Below, piece by piece: positions 22,701 through 33,320 of a stretch of 64,000 bases of DNA; position 1 is the stretch's first letter; each line of letters opens with the position of its first letter. The stretch is from assembly GCF_947242115.1 (NCBI RefSeq), contig NC_074712.1, forward strand, positions 15,770,666 through 15,834,665, written 5' to 3'. This stretch comes from Biomphalaria glabrata (lineage: Eukaryota > Mollusca > Gastropoda > Planorbidae). The notes under the pieces are model-generated. The model ran no database searches and had not been told where the DNA came from. It worked only from the letters and a program-made list of their open reading frames with translations. The position numbers were made by a program, and so were the translations under genes.

Positions 22701-24939
22701 TGGTGTCTAGTGGTTAAGTATGGCGTGGTGTCTAGTGGTAAAGTATGGCGTGGTATCTAGTGGTCAAGTATGGCGTGGTATCTAGTGGTCAAGTATGGCG
22801 TGGTATCTAGTGGTCAAGTATGGCGGGGTATCTAGTGGTAAAGTATGGCGTGGTGTCTAGTGGTCAAGTATGGCGTGGTGTCTAGTGGTCAAGTATGGCG
22901 TGGTATCTAGTGGTAAAGTATGGCGTGGTATCTAGTGGTCAAGTATGGCGTGGTATCTAGTGGTAAAGTATGGCGTGGTATCTAGTGGTCAAGTATGGCG
23001 TGGTGTCTAGTGGTAAAGTATGGCGTGGTGTCTAGTGGTAAAGTATGGCGTGGTATCTAGTGGTCAAGTATGGCGTGGTATCTAGTGGTCAAGTATGGCG
23101 TGGTATCTAGTGGTCAAGTATGGCGTGGTATCTAGTGGTCAAGTATGGCGGGGTATCTAGTGGTAAAGTATTGCGTGTTGTCTAGTGGTCAAGTATGGCG
23201 TGGTGTCTAGTGGTCAAGTATGGCGTGGTATCTAGTGGTCAAGTATGGCGTGGTGTCTAGTGGTCAAGTATGGCGTGGTATCTAGTGGTAAAGTATGGCG
23301 TGGTATCTAGTGGTCAAGTATGGCGTGGTGTCTAGTGGTAAAGTATGGCGTGGTGTCTAGTGGTAAAGTATGGCGTGGTGTCTAGTGGTCAAGTATGGCG
23401 TGGTATCTAGTGGTAAAGTATGGCGTGGTATCTAGTGGTCAAGTATGGCGTGGTGTCTAGCGGTAAAGTATGGCGTGGTGTCTAGTGGTAAAGTATGGCG
23501 TGGTGTCTAGTGGTAAAGTATGGCGTGGTATCTAGTGGTAAAGTATGGCGTGGTGTCTAGTGGTAAAGTATGGCGTGGTGTCTAGTGGTCAAGTATGGCG
23601 TGGTGTCTAGTGGTCAAGTATGGCATGGTGTCTAGTGGTAAAGTATGGCGTGGTATCTAGCGGTAAAGTATGGCGTGGTATCTAGCGGTAAAGTATGGTG
23701 TGGTATCTAGTGGTAAAGTATGGCGTGGTGTCTAGTGGTCAAGTATGGCGTGGTGTCTAGTGGTAAAGTATGGCGTGGTGTCTAGTGGTAAAGTATGGCG
23801 TGGTGTCTAGTGGTAAAGTATGGCGTGGTGTCTAGCGGTAAAGTATGGCGTGGTGTCTAGTGGTAAAGTATGGCGTGGTGTCTAGTGGTAAAGTATGGCG
23901 TGGTGTCTAGTGGTAAAGTATGGCGTGGTATCTAGTGGTAAAGTATGGCGTGGTGTCTAGTGGTAAAGTATGGCGTGGTATCTAGTGGTAAAGTATGGCG
24001 TGGTGTCTAGTGGTCAAGTATGGCGTGGTGTCTAGTGGTAAAGTATGGCGTGGTATCTAGTGGTAAAGTATGCCGTGGTGTCTAGTGGTAAAGTATGGCG
24101 TGGTGTCTAGCGGTAAAGTATGGCGTGGTGTCTAGTGGTAAAGTATGGCGTGGTGTCTAGTGGTAAAGTATGGCGTGGTGTCTAGTGGTAAAGTATGGCG
24201 TGGTATCTAGTGGTAAAGTATGGCGTGGTGTCTAGTGGTAAAGTATGGCGTGGTATCTAGTGGTAAAGTATGGCGTGGTGTCTAGTGGTCAAGTATGGCG
24301 TGGTGTCTAGTGGTAAAGTATGGCGTGGTATCTAGTGGTAAAGTATGGCGTGGTGTCTAGTGGTAAAGTATGGCGTGGTGTCTAGTGGTAAAGTATGGCG
24401 TGGTGTCTAGTGGTAAAGTATGCCGTGGTGTCTAGTGGTAAAGTATGGCGTGGTGTCTAGTGGTAAAGTATGGCGTGGTGTCTAGTGGTAAAGTATGGCG
24501 TGGTGTCTTGTGGTAAAGTATGGCGTGGTGTCTTGTGGTAAAGTATGGCGTGGTGTCTAGTGGTAAAGTATGGCGTGGTATCTATTGGTAAAGTATGGCG
24601 TGGTATCTAGCGGTAAAGTATGGCGTGGTATCTTGTGGTAAAGTATGCGTGGTATCTAGTGGTAAAGTATGGCGTGGTGTCTAGTGGTCAAGTATGGCGT
24701 GGTGTCTAGTGGTAAAGTATGGCGTGGTGTCTAGTGGTAAAGTATGGCGTGGTGTCTAGCGGTAAAGTATGGCGTGGTGTCTAGTGGTAAAGTATGGCGT
24801 GGTGTCTAGTGGTAAAGTATGGCGTGGTGTCTAGTGATAAAGTATGACGTGGTATCTAGTGGTAAAGTATGACGTGGTATCTAGTGGTAAAGTATGACGT
24901 GGTATCTAGTGGTAAAGTATGGCGTGGTGTCTATTGGTT
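16719..24939 (+). repeat. 8.2-kb minisatellite, 25-bp unit, about 329 copies, in intron 2 of gene B
   Basis: The unit core is GTGGTGTCTAGTGGTAAAG with GTATGGC joining units. The period stays exactly 25 bp through almost the whole array, with one visible single-base deletion near 24647. Two positions vary most: G or A in GGTGTCT/GGTATCT, and A or C in GGTAAAG/GGTCAAG. Rarer variants (GGGGTATC, TAATGTC, TGATATC) mark larger duplicated blocks. The unit equals the A-box head of the SINE that follows at 24919. Stops in every frame rule out coding. Confidence 0.97.
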
Positions 24940-25200
24940 AAGAGCTTGGCTTCAGAACCGAGAAAGTCTCGGGTTTGAATTTCGGTGAAGACTGGATAAG
25001 TGATCTTTGATATTTTAAAGACGCCCTTGAGTCCACCCAACTCTAATGAGGTACCTGACAGATCTAATGTGTACCTGTCATTAGCTTGGGAAGGTAAAGC
25101 TGTTGGTCGTTGTGCTGGCCACAGGAAATCCCCATTAACGGTCGGCGATAGAAACCTATGCCCTGTACCATCATCAGCCTAATAGATGCAAACCTCTTGG
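24919..25200 (+). mobile_element. tRNA-related SINE continuous with the 8.2-kb minisatellite
   Basis: GGCGTGGTGTCTATTGG followed by TTAAGAGCTTGGCTTCAGAA is the SINE head. A B-box-like GGGTTTGAATTTCGG, GAAGACTGG and the body (CCACCCAACTCTAATGAGGT, GTTGGTCGTTGTGCTGGCC) follow. The last units of the 25-bp array merge into the first bases of this SINE without a seam. Confidence 0.8.
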
Positions 25201-25316
25201 TTGACAATAAGAAGCGTCTGGCTGTAAGCCAACAATTAAACTCGTTATGACGAAACCTGGGTCTTTATAAACTACTCTAGCATGTTTGATAGGAGACAGA
25301 AGAATAGTGTATAGGC

Positions 25317-25388
25317 CAGTGGCGTAGCTAGCCATGTGTGGGTGGTGCGGGCCGCACTGGGCATCAAACACCCTATCTACGCCACTGG
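25317..25388. mobile_element. 72-bp hAT-type MITE with 8-bp target duplication
   Basis: The ends are CAGTGGCGTAGCTAG and CTATCTACGCCACTG, near-perfect inverted repeats. GTATAGGC occurs directly before and directly after the element, an 8-bp duplication typical of hAT elements. It is too short to encode anything. It lies in intron 2 of gene B, next to the RTE-like LINE end. Confidence 0.85.
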
Positions 25389-25402
25389 TATAGGCCCCTG
25401 TA

Positions 25403-25815
25403 TTGCTGTGACAGTTGGACATTGAGCGCTGAGGCATTCAAAATTTAAGACTGAAAGTAAATGCTACAGAAAACTGCTGGGTATCAGATACCAGGAAAAG
25501 AAAACAAAAGAGTTTGTACTTTTACAAGCCAAAACTCTTGCTCGAAGAGCATAGGAAGTACTGTGAAGAGACTAAAAGCTGAGCTGTAAAACAAGACTCA
25601 CTCTCCTTCAAAATACACCGTAGGAAGCATGAACAAACCGTCGTAGAAAGATGAGATGGCTGGACAACGTGAAATAATGGACAGGCTCGGCTCTTGATAT
25701 TCTGCTAAGAACAGCTGGTGACCGAAAAAAAAAGTAGAGGGATTCTGTCTCGAAACTGTCACAGCACGCCAACGATGAAAGTCAAGGGAGAGATGAAGGA
25801 TGATGACGATGTTTG
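25403..25815 (+). mobile_element. RTE-like LINE 3' end
   Basis: Broken frames show the C-terminal signature of an endonuclease/reverse-transcriptase LINE: WTLSAEAF, CYRKLLGI, QAKTLARR, RRKMRWLDNV-like, then DILLRTAGD and WRGILSRNCHSTPT. The element ends in GATGAAGGATGATGACGATG, a trinucleotide-rich tail known for RTE elements. It is 5'-truncated and carries several frame breaks. It lies in intron 2 of gene B. Confidence 0.75.
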
Positions 25816-26202
25816 TTTTGGGGGTTTGGATAATGATTGGGGTGCATCGTACGTAAAAGTCAGAAAATATAAACAAAACTTCCCTTCTTCTGGTAGCTTC
25901 AAGACAAATGATGAGAAAATACATCTATATAACCACTAAAGCTCGTCATTACTTAGCTAATATGCAAATTAACTGATATAATCATTTAATGAATCAATAG
26001 TCTTTCCCATTTTACCTATGTTAAGTACAGATGAAATGATAATGATGAGTAGATAATGTAAAATTTAGCCAGGTAATGTGGACATTATCTAGATAACAAT
26101 TTTCCGCACATTAACGGATTACGCTGACTTCTGCAGTTACAAATAGAGAGAGAGGGGGAGAGAGAGAGACTTGATGTCTAATATGTATATATGTATATGT
26201 AT

Positions 26203-27982
26203 CATGGGCGTAGCCAGGGGGGAGTTGGGGTTCAACCCCCCCCCCTCCGAAATGAAATCCCCCCCCCCCCTGCGGGGGATCGGAATTAAGTGATTGATTT
26301 TTTCCTTTGATTTTGTTTATTTTAGGTGAGATTTTAATACTAAACCATCCCTTGCCCCAGCACAGCCAATGGTTTTTTAGTTTAAAAACCCCTACTAGGG
26401 GTTTTTGCAGTTAAATCCCCCTCTTCTATAAAACAAAACAAAAAAATGCAAACGACAATCCCCAAATTCCAAGAGCACAGTTAAGGAAGATTTTGATTTT
26501 AAACCCCCCTCCAAAAATTACGATAAACCCCTTCTTCGATATGAAAACGAAAATTACGCTCTCAAAATGTTATAAGCGTAGATAAATGGGTTTTGACTCA
26601 GTTTTGAGTTTAAACCCCCTTTCAGCTGGGTTAGAAGGTAAAAAAATACCTTTTTAATATTAAAAACAAAGCAAATTATACACTCAAAATTTTATGAGTG
26701 TAGTCAAAGGAGTTTTGAGTTTAAACTCCCCGCCAGCGGGTTTGAAGCTAAAAAATAAACCTTCAGTGTAAAAAAAAAAGCAAACTACGCACTCAAAATG
26801 CTATGAGCGTTCCCAAAAGGGGTTTTGAGTTTAAACCCCCTTCAGAGGGGTTTGATGCTAAAAAATACCTCTTCAATATAAAAAAAAAGATAATTACACA
26901 CTAAAATTATTTGAGCGTAGCCAAGCCAATTGGGGGTTTTAAGTTTAAACCCCTATCTAATAGATGTTTTTTTTAAAGTTTAAAACCCCTCCAGATGGTT
27001 TTGAGTTTAAAATCCCCTTACAGAACGTTTTGAGGTGGAAAACCTCTATCCTCAATATTATTCTAAAGCAAACTACAGTTACCAAATTCTATGACCGTAG
27101 CTAAATGGGGTTTTCAATTTTTAAAAAATACAATAACTCCAGAGATTTTTTAGTTTAAAACCGCCAACAGATGATTTTGACGATAAAATATCACTTTTCG
27201 ATATAAAATCTAAAAAAAACTACAGTCACCTAATTCCAAGAGCGTATTCAAGAGAGGTTACACATTTCTACCAGTGGCGGGGCTCCATTAATAAACTGCA
27301 GTTAATAGTCATCTGCCGAAATTGAAAAACACTAAATGTTGGCGAACTGGGAGTCGACCCCTTGGTAAGATTGTGACAGAGCGTCGCATGAGGTTTGCGG
27401 GACATGTTCTCCGACAAATGAATTACGCATAAGAAGAGTTGCGATGACAGCCTAGTACAACTTGGCTCCACACATTCATGGAGGTCCTCAGAGCAGGTGG
27501 GAAGAGGCTTCAGACATTACCAGTGACAGATTTTTGTGGAGAAAGCTTGACGGCAAATGCGCCGAACGGTGCGGGAGGGTCTAAGTCAGTAAGAATAGCA
27601 CATTAAGTTTTTGCAATAAAACTTTTTAATAGCAGGAAAATGCACTGTAGATACCTCAGAATATGCAATTTGTTGGCTTGTAATACCAGAAATAGTGTTT
27701 GGCGGCGGTGCTTCGCCCCCGCACTGGGGGAGCTCCTAACGCTCCCCCAGAACCCCTTCCTAGCTATGGCGGAGAGTCAAAAATTTTTCCACTAACTCCA
27801 GGAAGAACCTATTATAGGGCACAATAAACGTCTTCCAAAAGAATGAAAGGTCAGAATGTTATAAAGATTATTTACACACACACATACATATAAATATTTT
27901 TTTCGCTGGGGGGGGGGGGGGGGGAGAAAAAATCCCTCCCAACCTCCCCCCCCCCACGAAAAAAATCCTGGCTACGCCCATG
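26203..27982 (+). mobile_element. Same element family, copy B, with perfect 8-bp target duplication
   Basis: The ends are CATGGGCGTAGCCAGG and CCTGGCTACGCCCATG, exact inverted repeats of 16 bp. ATATGTAT at 26195-26202 and at 27983-27990 is an 8-bp target-site duplication, as used by hAT transposons. The interior matches copy A, including the subrepeats and the LINE-like fragment at about 27330-27580. The right end lies about 27 bp before the exon 3 acceptor of gene B. No transposase is encoded. Confidence 0.85.
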
Positions 27983-28872
27983 ATATGTATAATATTTGTT
28001 ATTATTTTATGTCATAGGTCTCTGAGGACTAGTCATCAATGCGGGTATAGTCGGCAACATGGCAGTCTCCGAACTCTGCTCCAAGAGAGATTACCTGGCA
28101 TGTTTTGATGTGAACTTGTTTGGTCTTATTGAAATGACTCGAATATTTCTGCCCCTGCTGCGGAGATCAAAAGGCCGTGTTGTAAACACATCAAGTTTAC
28201 TGGCTCGTCTCGCGATCTTTGCGCCAGTTTATACACTTTCCAAATGTGGGGTGGAAGTCTATTCGGATTTCGTCAGGTAGGTTAATGAGCTACATTTTTA
28301 CCTCGTTTCAAAAAAAATTAACAAGCTAAATATAAACATCATTAAAAAAAACTGCCATAATTTTCCATATAAAAATTATTTAATTACAACCAATTAATTA
28401 ACTAATTGTTTATTTTTTATTGATTCATGTGTTGTCATTGACAATGAATAATTGTGCAAAGTTTCAACTTGATCCGATAATGGGAAGTGGGAGAAATAAC
28501 GTGTATAAGATTTGTACCAGACAGAGTAACTTGATATAACTTTGTAAAAATGTATTAACAGCAGGTTTTATTTGAGCCAACGCTAGTTGTCCAAGAATAT
28601 GTAAGTCTATAATATGAGTATTATGACAGAGAGAGATATACACCAAACCAAACCAAAACTAATTCACGTCTCTGTTTTGTCAGGAGAGAGATGTATTCTA
28701 AAGGAGTCCAAGTGAGCATCATTGAACCAGGGGCTTTCAAAACACCAATATTTAATTACGACACAATGACGAAAGCGGTCCAACAGGCTTATGACTCCGC
28801 GTCGGAGGAAGTTCAATCTTTGTACTCTGGCTTTGTGAGCAAGTGTAAGTATTTAAATCTAGCGAAACTGTG

Positions 28873-28955
28873 GCCATGTTTAAGTCAGCAATATACCAAT
28901 ATTAAAATATGTAGCCATGTTTAAGTCAGCAATATACCAATATTAAAATATGTGG
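28873..28955 (+). repeat. 41-bp tandem duplication in intron 4 of gene B
   Basis: GCCATGTTTAAGTCAGCAAT starts at 28873 and again at 28914, followed by identical ATACCAATATTAAAATATGT. Confidence 0.85.
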
Positions 28956-29937
28956 GCATGTGTAAATAAGGACTAGATTCCTATTTTGGGTCAAATCTTG
29001 GTTGATACCTGAACGAAGGTTCTGAGCTCGAGTCTTGATTTTAGTCGAAAAGTTCTGAACCACTCATTTGTAATAAGGTATCCATTATTCGTTGGGAAGT
29101 AATGTCACTGAACTTTTGAGTGACAAGTGCTGTATGTAGACTTGAAAAGATCTTAAGGTGTTTGAGATGTGGAGCCCTTTTATGGGCCTTTATAAATCCA
29201 GATATTATAGTCTGCGCTAAATATTGGAAAGGGGGGGGGGCTTAACTATAGCTTGTGTTGCTATAGGTAAATCCGAACCTGCGAATGACACCTTGCCTCT
29301 GACATGTTAGCCACTGCTACGTTACACGTTGAAACCAATAAGTAAGACTTGAATCCCCCATATACCTATGATGGTTTGCAATTTCCGTTAGATCGTCTAA
29401 GAGCTGAGCCGAAGGTTCTTCGAGCTCTAAGTTTGAAAAAAAAACTGTTTGAGCGTCAAACAGTAACTAAAGTGTCCATAGTAAATATTTTGTTCATCTA
29501 TTTCATCTGTCTAAACTGTTATGATACAAGTAGTATTTCTTTTTTTCTTTCACAGTTTCTATAACACTCAGGATTCATGCTTCTTTTATTCGTTTTTAAA
29601 ATCTTTCTAATCTAGATCGCCAGATGATGGAAGGATTAGGTAAATCGCCCAACATCGATCTGGTGGTAGACGCCTACATCCACGCATTGACGTCTCGGTT
29701 CCCCAAAGCCAGATACTCCCCGAGCCATGACAGTTCACTTCTCAATATTCCACTCTCGTATCTGCCAACATGGTACACGGACTGGTTGAAGCAGTACTGA
29801 TTCTTTAGAAATGAAATATTGTTACGTGTGGTCAAGGGAATTGAGAATACTGTGTTAAAATGAAAAAAAAATGTATAAAAATGTACATAGTTTTTTTTAT
29901 TCTTTGAGATAATTCATTGGCATTGTATTATTTCGTG

Positions 29938-29943
29938 ATTAAA
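29938..29943 (+). terminator. Candidate polyadenylation signal ATTAAA of gene B
   Basis: The position is homologous to the AATAAA downstream of gene C. It would give a 3' UTR of about 140-160 bases. Confidence 0.5.
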
Positions 29944-30104
29944 ATTCTGTAAAAAAAAGAATGTTGAAAGATTTGTTAGTATCAGTTCATTAGTTGAAAA
30001 TGAGAACTGAAATTACTGTATACACTATATGCATAGGCCTACAAAGTAGTTTTTTCTTTGTTTGTTTGTTTGTTGTTTGTTGTTTTTTTAAGTATTGTAG
30101 TAAC

Positions 30105-30325
30105 AGGTGAAGACTGAGATTTTAAGTTTCGGTATTTTTAGGGCGCCACTGAGCCCACCCAACTCTAACGGGTACCTGACTTTAGTTGGGGAAAGTAAAG
30201 ACGGTTGTTCGTTGTTCTGGCCACGTGACACTCTGCTCGTTAACCGGCCATAAAAACATATGATCTTAACATCCTCTGCCCCATAGATCGCAAGGCCTGA
30301 AAGGGAAACTTGACGTTTCCTTCAT
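30105..30325 (+). mobile_element. tRNA-related SINE body downstream of gene B
   Basis: GTGAAGACTGAGATTTTAAG, CCACCCAACTCTAACGGGTA, GGACGGTTGTTC-like and CTGCCCCATAGATCGCAAGG match the common SINE body and 3' end. The A-box head is missing. Confidence 0.7.
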
Positions 30326-31095
30326 CAACGGCGTTCAAAAAAACAATGATTGTTCTTAGCAAATTGGTCTCTCTATAACAGCATCATTTTACTTCATTTT
30401 CAATATAGCTAATCGGTTATAACCAATATGAATAGTTTTGTTTGTAAATTAATAGATGTAAGAATCATTCGTGAGTGTATTATATATAAGGCCAACAATA
30501 CAGTTCTCTCACACAATTTTTCACGAATATCCATTCTATTTATAGATATCTAGCTACAGTTTTTATTTTAACTACCTGAAAGAGAAAAAAAAAGGGGGGG
30601 GGAGGAAATATTGTTACCAAACAAACTAAAAACATTCACCAAACTTAATTTGTCTTCTTTGACTTTTATTTCACACTTCTGGTCGGACTACCAACAAAGA
30701 TGGTTAGATTCAAATCTATTTTGAGGATCAGTTAAAGATAGAAAACATAGGTATAATAGTAATTACATCAACAAAATGAAAGTAGGTCACATGGAAGTCT
30801 TCTATTTAGAAAAGTTAGAGGAAACAAATAAGCCAATAGAAAAAGGAAATAAAAAAAAAAGTTCTTCATTCTCTTCAAATTATCTAGGTCATTATAGAAG
30901 GCTATGAAAACATGAGGGTCTGGGTTTTTATTTAGTTTCATTTCTCTTTAAAATTTATATAAGTTATGGTTTAGTTTTTCATGAAAAGAAATGTCTTAGT
31001 TGGCATGTTCAAGACGTAATGAAAATCGGATTAGCTCAATGGCATTGTAACAAAAATCTATAGCAACAGAAAAAAACAGACGGGCAGAGAGACAG

Positions 31096-31136
31096 ACAGT
31101 CAGTCATGAAATAGATAGATAGATAGATCTATCTAT

Positions 31137-31216
<80 letters not shown>
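31096..31216 (+). repeat. (GATA)n microsatellite
   Basis: About 28 ATAG/GATA units, with a short inverted TATCTATC interruption at 31128-31138. Confidence 0.95.
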
Positions 31217-31217
<1 letters not shown>

Positions 31218-31439
31218 TCTTCTTGTTTCAATATTGCTTTAGCCCTTAATGCAATGCATTAATATTTGATAACTGATTTCGACCACACATTTTGTTTGAA
31301 AGATAATAACACACGCAAACAAGGAGAAGGTGTGTTTCATTCAGAACTACACATTTAGCCCTTCCACTCAAAATCTAAACTGGCAATTCTACCAATGCTT
31401 AGGTTTAGAAATTTAGAGTGATGGTCTAGAAACATCTTA

Positions 31440-31497
31440 GTGATTACATTGAAGTAACGTCTATAAAAGATAAGATAAGATAAGATAAGAAGATCCT
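31440..31497 (+). mobile_element. Very short LINE 3' tail fragment
   Basis: GATTACATTGAAGTAACGTC followed by a (GATAA)n run matches the terminal bases and tail of the LINE copies. Only about 55 bp survive, as expected of an extremely 5'-truncated insertion. Confidence 0.5.
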
Positions 31498-32369
31498 GGG
31501 AAGTTCATGTTGAAAAATAATCTATTTTTACGGCACTTGATACTCTCATGGGCTGAATGTCTAAACCACAGACCCATATATATTGTATCTATATATAGGT
31601 CTGTGGTCTAGACACTGTGTGCTGACAGTGCTTTCACTCACTAAAATGTTGACTTAATGTGAAGGTCGCCTTCAATCTGAACTTGAGTTTAGTTCAAGAC
31701 ATACACTTAAAGTACGAAATAAATGAGGTTAATGAGATCAATTTCCCGGCGACTGCTTTTATAGAATCTCCGACCTAGAAAAACCAATTTACGAGACCCT
31801 ATAAAAACTAGAAAGACGTTTGAAATGAAACCCGTAGGTTATATTCTCTTGGCCACATTTAATTTAATTTTTCCATTGAAATATAGTCACAAACAACTAT
31901 GTGCGCATGCCTGGAGAGCGAGGAAGGCGCAGGTGCGGTCGGGAGGGGTCGGGAGGAGGGTTAGAGAGTCGGCGTTCGTGTCCCGCATTGTTGGGCGACG
32001 TAGAGAATTATATATACAGAAAAGAAGATTATTTGTTCTCCCCCCCCCCTCTTTTTTTTCTGAGCCGTGCTCTCTGTCGCTGCGAAAGTTACGTGGGGTA
32101 ACTCTAGTCCGACTTGCAGAAATAAGAGTTATCTTTCCATGACTTTTTCATCGATGGTTAGACAGCCGATGTGCGTGCGTTGTGTCCCGCATGGTTGGGC
32201 GACGTAGAGAATTATATATACAGATAGTTTTGTCATATTTTTCTTATACATACAATCTTTTTTTCCAATCTTATGTGGTCTGTTGAACACAAACATTATA
32301 GTTAAGTAGAACTACCTAATAGAAACTATAGATAACTATAGATGTGTATATGTGTGCGGAAAAGAGTTG

Positions 32370-32475
32370 GAACACCATACAGGAAGACACCAACAACACC
32401 ATACAGGAAGACACCAACAACACCATACAGGAAGCTACCAACAACACCATACAGGAAGACACCAACAACACCACT
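32370..32475 (+). repeat. 24-bp tandem repeat, about 4 copies
   Basis: ACCATACAGGAAGACACCAA plus CAAC units; one unit has GCT for GAC. It lies between gene B and the orphan exon. Confidence 0.85.
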
Positions 32476-32791
32476 ATAAAAACTTTTTTAGCTCGGCAGG
32501 ATTATTGAAGAAAAAAAATCTACTCAATAATTTCTAGTCAAACATTAAATCACAAACTCTTGCAGTACAAGTATTTCGGTGGAGAGCCAGCAAACTAAAA
32601 GAGAAAAAAAAAACTAATAAGAAAAACATAAGCAAGGGGTACTTGAGATCAAAATAGATTTGAGAATCCCTGAGGTAGACAAGTGCTCTTGAGTTTATAT
32701 AATTTGAAATGGGCTAAATTTAATTATATTTTTTCATTATTTTTCATTTTGTTCATTATTCTTTATTGTACTCTCTACAAATGAGACACAA

Positions 32792-32940
32792 ATGATTGGC
32801 CTTGTACCTGCGTTGATTTTTGCGGTAATAACATACACTTTCTTTGACTACATGTTCAGGAGACTTGAGATTGGAAATTATCTTTAAAAACATGTCTTAG
32901 TGACCGGATGTGATTCAGGATTTGGTCAGAGGCTCGCCAT
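32792..32940 (+). pseudogene. Orphan exon 1 of a further SDR9C paralogue, with in-frame stop
   Basis: This 149-bp segment has exactly the length of exon 1 of genes B and C, begins with ATG, encodes a hydrophobic N-terminal segment (LIFAVITYTFFDY), and ends with HVLVTGCDSGFGQRL followed by a GTGAGT donor at 32941. A TAA interrupts it just before the VLVTG strand, where B and C have the RDK/REK codons. The protein is clearly different from B and C in its first 30 residues, so it is not a copy of either first exon but the remains of another paralogue. No further exons of such a gene were found between here and gene C. It could in principle be an unused alternative first exon for gene C, but the stop argues against a normal product. 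Confidence 0.75.
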
Positions 32941-33320
32941 GTGAGTAGATAAAAAAACAACTAGAAACAGTAAACTGACATAATGTATGTCAAATGATGT
33001 TTTTAATGGTATATGTTGTTGTCTAAGTCTTTGTTACTTGATAAGATATTATTCATCAAATAATCAGCGATACTCCAATAGTGTAAAGTCTGTCCCCCCA
33101 TAATGGGTCAAATAAATGTGGAAACTTTTACACGTTAAAAATATAAAAGAAACATATAAATGTCTGCCTTGCCCATTTAGCACACATTATTTTAGATGGC
33201 CACCACTAGGGTCTGAGTTAGTAACGTACCCGATAACATCCCTTGCAAGAAGTTTGGCTTATGACGTATCACTTTTCATTTCTGAATGAAGTCTAAAATT
33301 TTTAAAGTGTAGTATCTATG

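Larger units (their letters stand above)
10895..29800 (+). pseudogene. Gene B: SDR9C-type dehydrogenase, five exons, disrupted by an in-frame stop in exon 3
   Basis: Exons: 10895-11043 (ATG, N-terminal membrane segment, TGCDSGFG cofactor motif), 16450-16625, 28018-28276, 28684-28844, 29616-29800 (TGA). All junctions are GT/AG with phases 2,1,2,1, and exon lengths equal those of gene C base for base (149,176,259,161,185), giving 309 residues if read through. At 28023-28025 the conserved Trp codon after GL is TGA, and the NNAG motif just after is INAG (Asn to Ile). The catalytic DVN, NTSS and YTLSK motifs are otherwise intact, as is the rest of the frame, so inactivation is recent. Intron 2 (about 11.4 kb) carries an 8.2-kb minisatellite and several mobile elements. 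A polyadenylation signal ATTAAA lies at 29938-29943, in a region homologous to gene C's 3' UTR. Alternatives: a sequencing or assembly error, a segregating null allele, or recoding of UGA; none can be tested here. Confidence 0.85.
30326..32791. other. Intergenic between gene B and the orphan exon
   Basis: Holds the (GATA)n run, a LINE tail, a 24-bp repeat, and a duplicated GTTGGGCGACGTAGAGAATT segment (31990 and 32196 regions) that also resembles 52665-52690, so it is part of an interspersed repeat. No gene recognised. Confidence 0.55.

Noticed and set aside
16719-24939. CRISPR-like array
   Set aside because: Units are directly adjacent without unique spacers, in a clearly eukaryotic intron.
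24919-25000. Functional tRNA gene
   Set aside because: A- and B-box-like motifs are present, but no full cloverleaf with paired acceptor stem can be drawn and the sequence continues into the SINE body. The same applies to the other SINE heads.
28023-28025. TGA in gene B read as selenocysteine
   Set aside because: The homologous residue is Trp, not Cys, in every paralogue, and the family has no selenoproteins.
31825-32142. Frame of 105 codons
   Set aside because: Lies in an interspersed repeat with a duplicated GTTGGGCGACGTAG segment; low-complexity Arg-rich translation without a known domain.
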